The notes: a model not told the origin generated them from the sequence alone. 64,000 bases of DNA from Chitinophaga eiseniae (GCF_012641265.1 NZ_JABAHZ010000004.1:1-64000), one strand, 5' to 3'; positions 16,860 to 26,534 are shown, counted from the first letter of the stretch. A program made the numbers and translations.

Positions 16860-17726
16860 TTATTCGGCGGTACTGTACTGTTTTACAAAGTCCCTGGGAG
16901 ATAAACCCTTTACTTCTTTGAAGTGCTTATTGAAATTAGACAGGTTGTTATACCCGCTCTGGTAACAGGCTTCCGTAACATTGTGCTTCTTCTCGAGCAA
17001 CAACTTGGCGGCATGGCCTATCCGTACTTCTTTTACAAAGTCGATGAGCGTGCGGTTGGTACGCGCTTTAAAGTAGCGGCAGAAAGCTGCCGGTGATAAA
17101 GGCAAAATATCTGCCACCGTTTTCAGTGAAATTTCTTCCTGGAAATTTTTGAAGATATAATCAAATACTTTGTTGATCTTTTGTGCTTCCATGGAGGAGT
17201 CTACCGCGTTGTAATAAGGCGACGATAACACTTTGCCCTCTTCTGATTGTGCCAGCGTATCCAGTAAATTAAGCATTAATACTACCCGGGTCATGCCGGA
17301 AGTAAACAGCATTTGCTGCATAATCATTTTGGCCGTTCTTACCGTGGCGCCGGAAAAAGAAACACCTTTGGCGGCCCGTTCAAACAATTCGTTCAACTGG
17401 TGGGCTTCCGGTTTATCCAGCAGCTGCTGGCCCAGGAAGGTAGGGAAGAAGTGGATCACCGTGGCCTGGGGCGGTATCATAGTATCCAGTACGGTATAGT
17501 ATTGCCAGCAATGCGGCAGGTAGCTACCCAATAATACCAGCTCTGTACCTTCAAAATCTTCGATGTGATCGCCGATGAAACGCTTACCGGCACAATTTTC
17601 AATCAAGGCAATTTCGAAGTTGATATGCGACTTCAGCGTGGTATATTTCTTTATCTCCAGTATTTCAGACCGGATGGTAAAGGATTGGTCTGGAGGAAAT
17701 GTAAAATTTTCATATATGTATTGCAT
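16860..17726 (-). CDS. AraC-family transcriptional regulator
   Basis: With the start at 17726 the protein has 289 residues: an N-terminal cupin-like sensor part (including HINFEIALIENCAGKRFIGDH) and a C-terminal double helix-turn-helix AraC domain (about 185-285, with LSPAAFCRYFKARTNRTLIDFV and CYQSGYNNLSNFNKHFKEVKGLSPRDF). An upstream in-frame ATG at 17825 would add 33 residues that look non-coding. It lies between the sugar operon and the two large secreted proteins, and is divergent from the latter. It is the likely sugar-responsive activator of the locus. Confidence 0.88.
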   Translation of the reverse strand: MQYIYENFTFPPDQSFTIRSEILEIKKYTTLKSHINFEIALIENCAGKRFIGDHIEDFEGTELVLLGSYLPHCWQYYTVLDTMIPPQATVIHFFPTFLGQQLLDKPEAHQLNELFERAAKGVSFSGATVRTAKMIMQQMLFTSGMTRVVLMLNLLDTLAQSEEGKVLSSPYYNAVDSSMEAQKINKVFDYIFKNFQEEISLKTVADILPLSPAAFCRYFKARTNRTLIDFVKEVRIGHAAKLLLEKKHNVTEACYQSGYNNLSNFNKHFKEVKGLSPRDFVKQYSTAE

Positions 17727-17904
17727 AGCTAACGTGCTTCGTTCACCTGTAGGTCCCGACGAGATAAAAGTACTCATTTTAAACGAAAGCGGGGCAACTG
17801 CAAAAAAAGCATAGCTAATAGTCAATTTCCGGGTGGCTGGCGCGTGAATATTATTGGAATTTTAGAGCGTTGAAGCTTAATGTTTTTTGTTGATATAAAA
17901 TTCC

Positions 17905-20481
17905 ATGATGATCATCTTTCAGAATATTCATAAATACCTGTTCAACTGTTATTCTTTTACAAGAATACTGGTCATAATATCATTGGTTAATTGCACTAAC
18001 GGGTACAGTCAGGGCAAGAAACTGGAAACCATTTATTCCACCGTTATGGTCAACACGAAAGGATACATTGTATCTATCGTGGATAAAAAGACAGGACGTG
18101 AGTACTGTCCCAAAGGCTTATCATCGCCCGTTTTGACGTTGGTAAGCGGTAAAGCATCGATTTTGCCGGTCGCGGCGAAATTTACTCCTGGTAAAATGGA
18201 ACTGCGATACCCTAATGGGGCTGTTGCCAGTATCCGGGTGCAGTTGCAACCGCAATACCTGCGGCTGCAATTGCTCTCCCTGGAGCATGCGCCCAATGTC
18301 GACAATATCGTTTGGGGACCTTATAAAACCACTATTTCACAAACCATTGGTGAAATTATTTCCGTAGTTCGTAACGGTCAATTTGCTATTGGGATGCTGG
18401 CGCTGGACGACAATACTACCAGCGGACCGCCCACTGATGGCGACTTTGGGGTTACTTATTACTACATCCATTCTCCTGATCCGGTTAAATATCCGTTGCC
18501 TTCCCATCTCAAAGAAGGTCAAAAATTTAAGATCGGGGGAGATGGCCGGAGCGATGTGGCATTTTTCTCCCAGCCGGAAGAATATTTCCGGATGAATTAT
18601 GGCAACGGGGCTGTACTGGAACCCGATTTCGGCTCGTCTATTTGCCTGCATTCCCGCAACCGGCGCAAAGAACAGATGATCCGCTTCCCGGTGCTACCCG
18701 ATAACCTGGATGGAGGCTACAACTCCGCCCGCTATCAACTGGTAACACCTGCCAATATAGGATTTGACGGTTCTGCCATTGCGCTCTATGCCTGTCCTGA
18801 CTCCCTGGGGCTATCCACCATTGAACGGATTGTGTTGAAAGAAGGACTGCCTCACCCGGAAGTGGATGGCAAATGGATTAAAGACCGGGCTGCCCGCCGT
18901 CCGGATATTGCCTGGTCGGGCCCGCACGATAGCCTGGCCGTATATGCGTTAAGGTTAGGCGTAAAAGGAATACAGGATGAAGGTTGGGGAGAGTATTACC
19001 CGGATTTCGGAGAGAAGAAATGGGGACACAATCGTATCTCATTTACGGGCAACCGCCACATGGACCTGCCTTCATATGCCGCATCCATGAAGGCGCAGGG
19101 ACTGCGATATGGCTTACATACCCTCTGCGAATTTTTGCAGCCAGGCGTTAGTAATTCCGTAGCGCCGGTACCCAGCGACAGTCTCGCTATCATGCAACGT
19201 ACCACGCTTGCCCGCAACATTGCCCCGGAAGATACCATCATTACTGTAACAGATACCTGCTACCTCAATGAGTTTGGCGGATGGGAAGGTAATCATACCA
19301 ACGTATTGAAGATAGGAAAAGAGCTGATCGAATATGAAGGTATCACTACCACTTTGCCGTATACTTTCAAAGGGATTAAACGTGGGTTATATGGAACAAA
19401 GAAAGGAAGTTATCGTGCAGGTGATACCATCGTGAAATTACAGCCTAACTGCTACCGTGGTTTCGCCCCGGATCTTAACCTGCAGGATGCTTATGCTGAT
19501 TTTTATGGACATTGGCTGGTAGACGGAGGCATGGACTATATCGATTTCGATGGATTGGAAAGCTGTATGTACCAGGGGCATGGACAGTATTCTTTCAAGC
19601 GCTTCTTCCGGCGCCTGTTTGATACCTATCATCAGGCTGGTGGCAAATACCTGCGGGTAATGGGCTCGTCGGTATATGAAGGTAACTGGCACTATATGAG
19701 TGTGTGTAATGTGGGTGGTGACCCCAATATGTTTGACCCGGTAAATAATAAATGGGGCATAGAGGGGAAAGATATACGCTACGTGCATGAAAGTAATTAC
19801 CTGCCTCCCACCTTCGGAATTATTTCCTACAGAAGCGACTGGAGCCGGTACGACCTGGAAAACCTGCAAGCCAAATCTATTGGCTGGGAAGCCACGTATA
19901 TGCTGGGCCTCAGCCAGCAGTCGGTGGAGAGCAGCGGGGAGAAAGAAGCTGCTTTCACAGCCTATCGTGCCTGGGAAAATGCGCGGAATGCCGGCGTGTT
20001 TAATGCAGGTGTTAAAGCACAGCTGAAAGACATGGACAAGAAATTCCACCTCGAACAAACGGGGGCACATACCTTCTCCCTGTATACCCTGAAGGAAAAC
20101 CGGCAGGTGAATATCCCTTACCAGCAAGATTTCCAGGAAATACCGCTGTACATTACACCAGGAACATCTTTGAGAGAATGGACTTTACGGGTGCATGCGC
20201 CCAAAGCAGCTTATGCCGAAGGGCTGCGTGTACGCCTGCCCAATGGACAGATCATCCCGGTAGACACGCGGATGGCTGACGGCGAATGGATCATTCTCCG
20301 GGATGGCCAGTTATCGGTGGCCGATCATAACCGGCGCGTGTTACGCACCATCGCCAAGGTGGATTCCGGTCTTTTAAGTATGGGGAAATCGGCCATAGGC
20401 GTGGCAGCAAGGGAAACAGGATCTGATAAAATACAGCTAGAGTCTGTGAGCATCATCACTACACAAGTAGAAAAATTATAA
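17905..20481 (+). CDS. Secreted glycosidase-like protein of unrecognised family
   Basis: The 858-aa protein has a signal peptide (about 1-36). I see a beta-rich N-terminal part (about 40-320), then a segment with TIM-barrel character. In it, GVKGIQDEGWGEYYPDFG (353-369) and MDYIDFDG (543-550, with Asp547 and Asp549) resemble strand-end acidic motifs of clan-D alpha-glycosidases, and HESNYLPPTFG follows. A beta-rich C-terminal domain closes it. I do not recognise a named family. The context (AraC regulator, symporter, mutarotase, sugar-acid enzymes) points to a carbohydrate-active enzyme. Glycosidase or lyase activity is inference. It is followed after 9 bp by a second large secreted protein. 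Confidence 0.65.
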   Translation: MMIIFQNIHKYLFNCYSFTRILVIISLVNCTNGYSQGKKLETIYSTVMVNTKGYIVSIVDKKTGREYCPKGLSSPVLTLVSGKASILPVAAKFTPGKMELRYPNGAVASIRVQLQPQYLRLQLLSLEHAPNVDNIVWGPYKTTISQTIGEIISVVRNGQFAIGMLALDDNTTSGPPTDGDFGVTYYYIHSPDPVKYPLPSHLKEGQKFKIGGDGRSDVAFFSQPEEYFRMNYGNGAVLEPDFGSSICLHSRNRRKEQMIRFPVLPDNLDGGYNSARYQLVTPANIGFDGSAIALYACPDSLGLSTIERIVLKEGLPHPEVDGKWIKDRAARRPDIAWSGPHDSLAVYALRLGVKGIQDEGWGEYYPDFGEKKWGHNRISFTGNRHMDLPSYAASMKAQGLRYGLHTLCEFLQPGVSNSVAPVPSDSLAIMQRTTLARNIAPEDTIITVTDTCYLNEFGGWEGNHTNVLKIGKELIEYEGITTTLPYTFKGIKRGLYGTKKGSYRAGDTIVKLQPNCYRGFAPDLNLQDAYADFYGHWLVDGGMDYIDFDGLESCMYQGHGQYSFKRFFRRLFDTYHQAGGKYLRVMGSSVYEGNWHYMSVCNVGGDPNMFDPVNNKWGIEGKDIRYVHESNYLPPTFGIISYRSDWSRYDLENLQAKSIGWEATYMLGLSQQSVESSGEKEAAFTAYRAWENARNAGVFNAGVKAQLKDMDKKFHLEQTGAHTFSLYTLKENRQVNIPYQQDFQEIPLYITPGTSLREWTLRVHAPKAAYAEGLRVRLPNGQIIPVDTRMADGEWIILRDGQLSVADHNRRVLRTIAKVDSGLLSMGKSAIGVAARETGSDKIQLESVSIITTQVEKL

Positions 20482-20490
20482 GCATAATAT

Positions 20491-22803
20491 ATGAAGAGAG
20501 GCGGCATAGCTCTGTGGCTGCTGGCGGCGACAGGTATCGTTCACCAGGTGAAGGGGCAGGCACCGGCAAAGGATTTGCTGCGGGCATTGCAAGGCGGCAT
20601 CCATGTATCACTGCGGCAATACCAGGGCGACTCCCTGGTGCATCAATGGACATTTAATGGTAACACACTTACCAACGCCCAGGGCCGGTGGCAGCTGCAA
20701 TGGCAACAATCGGCCATACCTGGTAATCCTGCCGGACAGGAAATTACGCTCACCTGCAAACTATTGGAAGGGGCGGCCCCTTCCACCGCAGTGGCGGTTG
20801 ACTTTGGCTTTGGGCACTGGCAACCGGAAAATTATGTGATGGTGCCGGCTATCGTGTATAACGGTAACCGTTACCGGGCTATCGGTAATGGCTATAATCC
20901 CGATTATCCGAAAGACATGTATTATAACCCGGCAGTGCCAGTCACTATTTCCAACAACCCCCGTTTGTCAGTCAGCGCTACCGGACCGTCCGGCCTGGAA
21001 TTAAGTACCACCAATACTTCTGTGCCGGCCATGAGTTTCTATGCACCGGCTGCGAAGAAAGGATGGATGGTACTAACGGAGCAGGCTACACGTTACGGCA
21101 ACAGTGGCCTGAGCATCCGGGAAAATGATGGCCGCGACAGCTGTACTTTTACTATTACAGCGCCGGCCATGCGTAAGATGGCGGCAGGCTTCGGGGATTT
21201 TCATCCCAGCGGCGACCAGGCGCCCGATTGGGCTGCTGGCAATGATATCACGATCAGGTTCCGGGTATATACATTTTCTGCCAGCGGCATCCCCGACCTG
21301 CTGACACAATTTATGACCTTGCGTAAATCACTGACAGGTCCCAATCATCCGCGTAACCTGGTGCCCATGAGTAAGCTGGCAGCGCTGGGAACGGATATCT
21401 GCCGGAATAATTTCGTGGAAACAAAAGCGGGCAGTTACTACCTGCCGGAAAATAGCCGCAATTTCCAGTTGGGATGGGTAAGTGGCATGATCAACACCTA
21501 TCCTATGCTGGCACTCAACGATGAAGAAGAACGCAGCCGTGTAGTACGCGAACTGGATTTTATTACATCCCGTATGCAAGGAAAGAGTGGCTTCTTTTAC
21601 GGGTTTATCAGCGAAGAGGGAAAGCTGGGAACAGAGAAAGGCCATCCTGATTTTCCTGCCTTGCAGGCCATGGTTAGGAAGAACGGCGATGTGCTGTTTT
21701 GGTTAATGAAACACTTATTGTTGCTGAAAGCGCAGGGGCATGGACAAACGATTCACCCCGAATGGGAAGCGGCTGCGCAAAAACTGGCAGCAGCCTTTGT
21801 GCAGAACTGGCAGCGCAACGGTGAATTCGGACAATACATTGTGCCGGAAACGGGAGAAATTTCCGTTTTTAATTCCAGCGCCGGCGCCATTGTACCAGCG
21901 GGACTGGCACTGGCAGCAGATTATTTCCACCGGCCGGAGTGGCTGCATACCGCAGAGGCAGCAGCAGCCTTTTATTACCAGCGTGATGTAGTAACGCGGG
22001 GTTTTACCAGTGGCGCTTGCGGCGATATTTCGCAGGATGCTGATTCGGAAACTGCCTTTGGATTCCTGGAATCACTCATGGCGCTCTATCAATATACCCA
22101 ACAGCCGGTTTGGCTGGAACGAGCCAAGGTGCAGGCCGCCCTTTGTGCTACGTGGACAATGGCCTATGATCCTGTTTTCCCGCCAGGCAGCGATATCGGG
22201 AAACTGCAATGTCACATGGCTGGAGCGGTATGGGCCAGCAGCCAGAATAAACATGCTGCCCCCGGTGCTTGTACCACGTCGGCCGATCACCTGTTTAAAT
22301 TGTACCGGGCTACCGGCGATGAACGTTATGCGGCATTGATCCGCGATATCCAACACGCGCATACCGAAGCAGTAAATATGCCCGGGCATATCACCACTAA
22401 CTACCTGATCGGTTCCAGCATGGAACGTATACAGTTGAGCGATGCAGAAGGCAAGGGAAGTATCGGCAATTTTATCCATACCCGTAATTCGTGGACAGAA
22501 ACCAACGGCATCCTGATGGCGATGGAATTACCTGGTATTTACGTGCGCCCCGGCGAAGGAAAGTTATTTGTATTTGATCATATCAACGCAACGCGTGTCA
22601 GTGAAGATAAAGGCGCCGTTACATTGCGTTTGTCCAATACCACCGCCTATGATGCTGCTGTATCGGTGATGGCAGAATCGGCCGGGGCGGCGAAGAAACC
22701 GTTGGGCTACACTGCCTTCCAGCATTGGCCGAAGGTGGCCGTAGCTGCCGGGGCAACGGTGAATATAAAAGTGGCTAAAAATGGTGAAGTAACTGTGTTG
22801 TAA
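20491..22803 (+). CDS. Secreted protein with probable (alpha/alpha)6-barrel glycosidase or lyase domain
   Basis: The 770-aa protein has a signal peptide ending near VKGQA (residue 24). A beta-sandwich-like N-terminal region (about 25-280) is followed by a long alpha-helical region (about 290-680). Its repeated helical hairpins (LLTQFMTLRKSL, FWLMKHLLLL, AAFVQNWQRNGEFGQYI, FGFLESLMALYQYT, ADHLFKLYRATGDERYAALI) resemble six-hairpin glycosidases. A beta C-terminal domain closes it. No catalytic family is recognised with certainty. Its tight spacing to the preceding secreted protein suggests that both act on the same glycan outside the cytoplasm. Confidence 0.65.
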   Translation: MKRGGIALWLLAATGIVHQVKGQAPAKDLLRALQGGIHVSLRQYQGDSLVHQWTFNGNTLTNAQGRWQLQWQQSAIPGNPAGQEITLTCKLLEGAAPSTAVAVDFGFGHWQPENYVMVPAIVYNGNRYRAIGNGYNPDYPKDMYYNPAVPVTISNNPRLSVSATGPSGLELSTTNTSVPAMSFYAPAAKKGWMVLTEQATRYGNSGLSIRENDGRDSCTFTITAPAMRKMAAGFGDFHPSGDQAPDWAAGNDITIRFRVYTFSASGIPDLLTQFMTLRKSLTGPNHPRNLVPMSKLAALGTDICRNNFVETKAGSYYLPENSRNFQLGWVSGMINTYPMLALNDEEERSRVVRELDFITSRMQGKSGFFYGFISEEGKLGTEKGHPDFPALQAMVRKNGDVLFWLMKHLLLLKAQGHGQTIHPEWEAAAQKLAAAFVQNWQRNGEFGQYIVPETGEISVFNSSAGAIVPAGLALAADYFHRPEWLHTAEAAAAFYYQRDVVTRGFTSGACGDISQDADSETAFGFLESLMALYQYTQQPVWLERAKVQAALCATWTMAYDPVFPPGSDIGKLQCHMAGAVWASSQNKHAAPGACTTSADHLFKLYRATGDERYAALIRDIQHAHTEAVNMPGHITTNYLIGSSMERIQLSDAEGKGSIGNFIHTRNSWTETNGILMAMELPGIYVRPGEGKLFVFDHINATRVSEDKGAVTLRLSNTTAYDAAVSVMAESAGAAKKPLGYTAFQHWPKVAVAAGATVNIKVAKNGEVTVL

Positions 22804-22814
22804 GCAGAAAGCAG

Positions 22815-22911
22815 AAAGCGTAAAGCAAAAAAGCTATTGTGGAGAATGACCAAAGCGAGTGAGATATCCGCTGAGATCATTCTCCACAATAGCTTTTTTG
22901 CTTTACGCTTT
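22815..22911. repeat. 35-bp-arm hairpin element, copy 2
   Basis: Arms 22815-22849 and 22877-22911 are perfect 35-bp inverted repeats with a 27-nt loop. Degenerate GCTTT-type repeats extend both ends (22801-22814 and 22912-22932). It lies between the convergent sugar locus and the nuclease gene and can terminate both. Relative to copy 1 (12568-12661) the stem carries paired substitutions, so it is the stem structure that is conserved. Confidence 0.88.
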
Positions 22912-22938
22912 ACGCTTTACGCTTTCTGCTTTCAGCTC

Positions 22939-24297
22939 CTACTGCACATCTATTTTCGTTTCCAGGCTGTCTTGCAGGGTGGTACGAAGATTAGAGAGGA
23001 GGTTATAACCGGTGGCGTTTTCGATATCGCGTACGGTGGTTTTGTATTGGGTCCAGTCAATGTTGATGCTATTGTTGTTAGGCGTGTTTACCGCAATAAC
23101 CCGGGTAGTACCATTGATGCGGCTCAGGTCATTGTTACCTGCGGGCAGTACTACAATTACTTTCCAGATATTGGCCGGTACGGTTACGTGGCCGTTGTCG
23201 ACGGTGTTGGTAACGCCGCCCAGGGAGCCGGTACCGCCTTGTCCGTAGGAACCATCGATCACATATACTTCGTTGCCGGCGTTTACGAGGTCGCGGGTAT
23301 AGTTTTCGAGGTTAGCCCAGGTTTTCTGGTTGTTATTGGGCGCCTGGGGCATCATGTTAGTCATCAGGAACGTGGCGGAATTGGCGTCCGTGGTGGAGGT
23401 TCTATCGCCTGATGGGCAGTTGTGTCCGCGGTCGAACCCGGAGCCGCTATAGCTGCTGTTTTGCACCTGGTACCAGCCGGCGGGCAGATCGGTATCGGCC
23501 CGGAAGTCGTTGCTCCGGGAAACGCTTCCCAGATCAGATGCCTGTATATGCCAGCTTACCCAGTTGGGGGTACCGCGGCTACGGCTATATGATAAGCTGT
23601 AGTAGGTTTTTACCATCAGGTAATTGTTTTCCGACGAAATATCGGCCAGGGCGTTGCTGGGGTTTCCCAGCAGCATATTGTTATCATCACCCGGGGTGGT
23701 GCCGCCACCGGTACCGCCACCGGTGCTGCCGGAAATGAGGGTAATGTCGTCGATGTTGATACGGTTGCTGCTACCGGAAGTCTTGCGGATGGAGATGCGC
23801 AGGCTGCCGGTCGCGGAAAAGCTAAAGGTGGCTGTTTGCAGGCTGCTGGAAGTCGTCATGGTATTGCCTTGTTGCGTCCAGGTTTGGCCGTTGTCGGCAG
23901 ATACCCACAATTGCCAGGTACTGTTCGCATCAGCGCCGTAAGTGCCATGCTTTACGGTAACCGTTACCGTACCGGAGGCATTGGTGCTGAAGTTGGTGGT
24001 AACGCTACCGGTATTCCGGATGCGGATGGATTTGGAACCATTTTTCAGATCGGCCGCCAAAGTGCCGATAAGGGCGTCGTCGAGCGTCCAGGAGCCGCTG
24101 GCGAGCGATACGCTGCCGGCGGCGTAGGCGGTTTTGGAGCCGGATTCAACATCTTCGCTGAAGAGGGTAACGGATTCTGTGGTAACATTGCTGGGTTTTT
24201 GGATGTCCTGGGGCCTGATATCTGCCTCTTTTTTACAGGCAGTAAACAGGAAGGCTCCCAGGCAAATGACAAGGCATTGCCTGATAAGTGTTTTCAT
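22939..24297 (-). CDS. DNA/RNA non-specific endonuclease (NucA type), lipoprotein
   Basis: The 452-aa protein has a signal sequence with a lipobox (LFTAC, Cys21), a jelly-roll-like beta domain (about 45-190), a Gly/Thr linker (191-203), and a beta-beta-alpha-Me nuclease domain (about 205-450). The catalytic DRGH motif is at 289-292. The TNMMPQAPNNNQKTWANLE segment (313-331) supplies the Asn/Glu metal and active-site residues. Such enzymes degrade DNA and RNA without sequence preference outside the cytoplasm, for nutrition, biofilm DNA or competition. A gene for a NuiA-type inhibitor lies 31 bp upstream in the same direction. Confidence 0.92.
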   Translation of the reverse strand: MKTLIRQCLVICLGAFLFTACKKEADIRPQDIQKPSNVTTESVTLFSEDVESGSKTAYAAGSVSLASGSWTLDDALIGTLAADLKNGSKSIRIRNTGSVTTNFSTNASGTVTVTVKHGTYGADANSTWQLWVSADNGQTWTQQGNTMTTSSSLQTATFSFSATGSLRISIRKTSGSSNRINIDDITLISGSTGGGTGGGTTPGDDNNMLLGNPSNALADISSENNYLMVKTYYSLSYSRSRGTPNWVSWHIQASDLGSVSRSNDFRADTDLPAGWYQVQNSSYSGSGFDRGHNCPSGDRTSTTDANSATFLMTNMMPQAPNNNQKTWANLENYTRDLVNAGNEVYVIDGSYGQGGTGSLGGVTNTVDNGHVTVPANIWKVIVVLPAGNNDLSRINGTTRVIAVNTPNNNSINIDWTQYKTTVRDIENATGYNLLSNLRTTLQDSLETKIDVQ

Positions 24298-24328
24298 GAT
24301 GCGGATTTACGGGTGTACGTGATATGGG

Positions 24329-24730
24329 TTATGATTCTATCGCTGTGGTTATTAATGCAACGCAGCTGTTGTCTGGCTGATGGCAAACAATGTACACGGG
24401 AATGTTGGTATCGCCTTCTACACGGAGTACCTGGATACGACTAAAATGTTCCTGCAGGAATTGATACAGTGCACCGAATTTTTGTGCGTTGGCTACCATC
24501 GCTGCGTCGTTTGGATCGGCGATACGGGTTACTGCATTAAAAAAATCTGCCGTATTTACGGGGGTCAATGCCTTGTCTGTCACCTGGTGGATGCCGGCAA
24601 TTTTTACCCGTACATCGTTGTCGTTCAGCTGACCCCATTGCTCAATGGTAAGCGGGTATTCAGATTCGCTGAAATAAAGTAGGCCCTCGGTTTTGCTGCT
24701 TAGGTTTTCCAGTAACATTTGCGCTTGCAT
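24329..24730 (-). CDS. NuiA-type nuclease inhibitor
   Basis: This 133-aa cytosolic protein resembles the Anabaena nuclease A inhibitor NuiA. It has GLLYFSESEYPL near 16-27, a DFF segment near 60, a helical middle, and an LRVEGDTNIPVYIV strand before the C-terminus. In NuiA the SESEYP region and the C-terminal residue are reported to reach the nuclease metal site; the SESEYP motif is conserved here and the protein ends in Glu-Ser. It is co-directional with, and 31 bp upstream of, the NucA-type nuclease, which supports a self-protection role. It has no signal peptide. Confidence 0.85.
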   Translation of the reverse strand: MQAQMLLENLSSKTEGLLYFSESEYPLTIEQWGQLNDNDVRVKIAGIHQVTDKALTPVNTADFFNAVTRIADPNDAAMVANAQKFGALYQFLQEHFSRIQVLRVEGDTNIPVYIVCHQPDNSCVALITTAIES

Positions 24731-24763
24731 AATATGAAGTTAGGAGAATTAACCAAATGTTTT

Positions 24764-24775
24764 TTATCATGATAA
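24764..24775. promoter_or_regulatory. 12-bp palindrome upstream of the nuclease-inhibitor operon
   Basis: TTATCATGATAA is a perfect palindrome about 35 bp before the inhibitor start codon and next to an AACATTTG sequence (minus strand) that resembles a -7 element. It could be an operator in the region shared with the divergent ATPase gene. AT-rich palindromes of this size also occur by chance. Confidence 0.3.
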
Positions 24776-24914
24776 TATTGGTAACAATACTTTAATGTAA
24801 CCCAACCCGAAAGCATAAAGAAAGGATATGTTGTTTTAGGAGATAACTAATCTGCCGGATGGCGTATATTTATAGTACCGTGTACCGCCATTTGTTCATT
24901 AAATAAGCTATCAC

Positions 24915-25664
24915 ATGCTGCAGCAGAAAGGTTTAATGGAAGTTAGCCTGAAGAAAGATAAGATCCCGTCCAAAGATCAATACCCATTTAATATTCCGGC
25001 CCTCCGGAATTTTTCTTCCCTGAAATTTCATCCAAAGGTGACTTACCTGTCGGGCGAAAATGGCATGGGAAAGTCTACCCTGATAGAGGCCATTGCAGTG
25101 GCTTGCGGGTTTAATCCTGAAGGCGGTTCCCGGAACTTTACCTTCGCTACCCATAACTCCCATTCGGTGCTGCACCAATACCTGACGGTGGCCAGGGGAG
25201 CTGTAAAGCCACAGGACGGTTACTTCCTGAGAAGTGAAAGTTTTTTTAATGTGGCTACCAATATCCAGGAACTGGATAAAGAAGGAGTGGGGGGCAAGAT
25301 TATTGATTCCTATGGCGGCGTGTCGTTGCATGAGCAATCCCATGGTGAATCCTTCTGGGCACTGTTTACACGTCGTTTCGGTGGCAACGGATTGTATATC
25401 CTGGATGAGCCGGAAGCGGCGCTTTCTCCATCCCGGCAAATGGCCATGCTTGCCCGGATACATGATTTGGTGGAACAGCAGTCGCAGTTTATCATTGCCA
25501 CGCATTCTCCCATTGTAATGGCCTATCCTCATGCCATCATTTACGAATTGACTGGAGACGGTATTAAGAAGACCCGCTATACGGAAACGGAAAATTATAA
25601 GGTATCTCACCAGTTTATCAATAATTATGAAAATCTCCTGAAAATCCTGCTGGGGGAGGAATAA
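24915..25664 (+). CDS. AAA-family ATPase (SMC/ABC-like)
   Basis: The 249-aa cytosolic ATPase has a Walker A motif GENGMGKST at 47-55, an ABC-like LHEQSHGES signature and a Walker B LYILDEPEAALS. A switch His follows in FIIATHSPIVMAYP. The insert between the Walker motifs is short, so it is a compact RecF/SMC-type ATPase rather than a transporter subunit. ATG codons at 24915 and 24936 are both possible starts. No partner nuclease of the OLD kind is fused. It stands alone between the nuclease operon and a convergent DUF6263 gene; its function is unknown. Confidence 0.8.
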   Translation: MLQQKGLMEVSLKKDKIPSKDQYPFNIPALRNFSSLKFHPKVTYLSGENGMGKSTLIEAIAVACGFNPEGGSRNFTFATHNSHSVLHQYLTVARGAVKPQDGYFLRSESFFNVATNIQELDKEGVGGKIIDSYGGVSLHEQSHGESFWALFTRRFGGNGLYILDEPEAALSPSRQMAMLARIHDLVEQQSQFIIATHSPIVMAYPHAIIYELTGDGIKKTRYTETENYKVSHQFINNYENLLKILLGEE

Positions 25665-25682
25665 GAGGAATACATCTCACCA

Positions 25683-26534
25683 CTATTCCACATCTATTTT
25701 TACATTTGTTTTAGCCTTACAATTGGCGCTCATCGTCATACCGGAAACGCCGAATTCAAACTGGAATTGGATATCAGAATTAGATTGTTCCGCTATTTTC
25801 TTGTCGATATCAAAGATCATGGCGCCGGTACCGGTACCTATGCCTTTGCCCTTGTTGGTGTCCTGTATACTCATATCCATGGTAATGTTCTGCTTCAGGT
25901 CGAATATGGCTTTGTTGCCCCTGATTTCTTTCAGGGTATATTTTGTGAGCAGTGTCATTTTCATATCTGCCTGTGGTATCGGGAGGTTCATAGGCAGCTC
26001 CTGGTCGAAGGAATCACCGATTTTTAATTCATTCTCCGGGAATTTGATGCTCGCCTGTATGCCGTTAACCATTTGACGGAGGGCTGCTTTCAGCGCTTCA
26101 TCAGTTACTCCTTTAATGGTATCAATGGCAATTTTTCCATCTCCCATAGTGGTGCCTTCTATTACGGCGTTGGCAAATGGGTTGGCGTTTTGGGTGTTTT
26201 CCTGACCGTTAACAGATTGGGTGATGCTTAACTTATCATAGGTGATCGTCAGCGGAATTTTTTTATCTGCCCGCAATGTGCCGGTCTTGGTGGTAGTAGC
26301 TACATCCTGGTGCATTTGCATCATAATGGGGAGCTTCATGCCGCCGGCAGTTATCTGGGCTATCATTGCCGAATCGCCTTTCACCATCATCTCCATGTCT
26401 GTCAGGTTAGTCATGGTGGTTTTGTAAGTCTTGTCCGGGGCAAATGCTACTTTAAACAATACCTTTTTCTGGGCATAGGTGAGCTGGGATAAGCCACCCA
26501 GGAGCAGCAGCAAAAACAAACGATAGTAATTCAT
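25683..26534 (-). CDS. Exported DUF6263-like protein
   Basis: With the start at 26534 the protein has 283 residues and a clear signal peptide ending LSQLTYAQ. The rest is a beta-rich domain: KVAFAPDKTYKTTMTNLTDMEM opens it and a Met-rich C-terminal strand region closes it. This matches the DUF6263 type of Bacteroidota exported proteins, whose function is unknown. An in-frame upstream ATG (26591) would place residues before the signal peptide and was not chosen. It is convergent with the AAA ATPase with only 18 bp between stops. Confidence 0.7.
   Translation of the reverse strand: MNYYRLFLLLLLGGLSQLTYAQKKVLFKVAFAPDKTYKTTMTNLTDMEMMVKGDSAMIAQITAGGMKLPIMMQMHQDVATTTKTGTLRADKKIPLTITYDKLSITQSVNGQENTQNANPFANAVIEGTTMGDGKIAIDTIKGVTDEALKAALRQMVNGIQASIKFPENELKIGDSFDQELPMNLPIPQADMKMTLLTKYTLKEIRGNKAIFDLKQNITMDMSIQDTNKGKGIGTGTGAMIFDIDKKIAEQSNSDIQFQFEFGVSGMTMSANCKAKTNVKIDVE

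Noticed and set aside
22837..24444. Several + frames opposite the nuclease gene
   Set aside because: They are low-complexity shadows of the Gly/Thr/Ser-rich nuclease on the other strand.
24915..25664. Defence-system reading of the lone AAA ATPase
   Set aside because: There is no fused or adjacent nuclease of the OLD/Gabija kind in the same direction; the nuclease nearby is a secreted NucA type with its own inhibitor.
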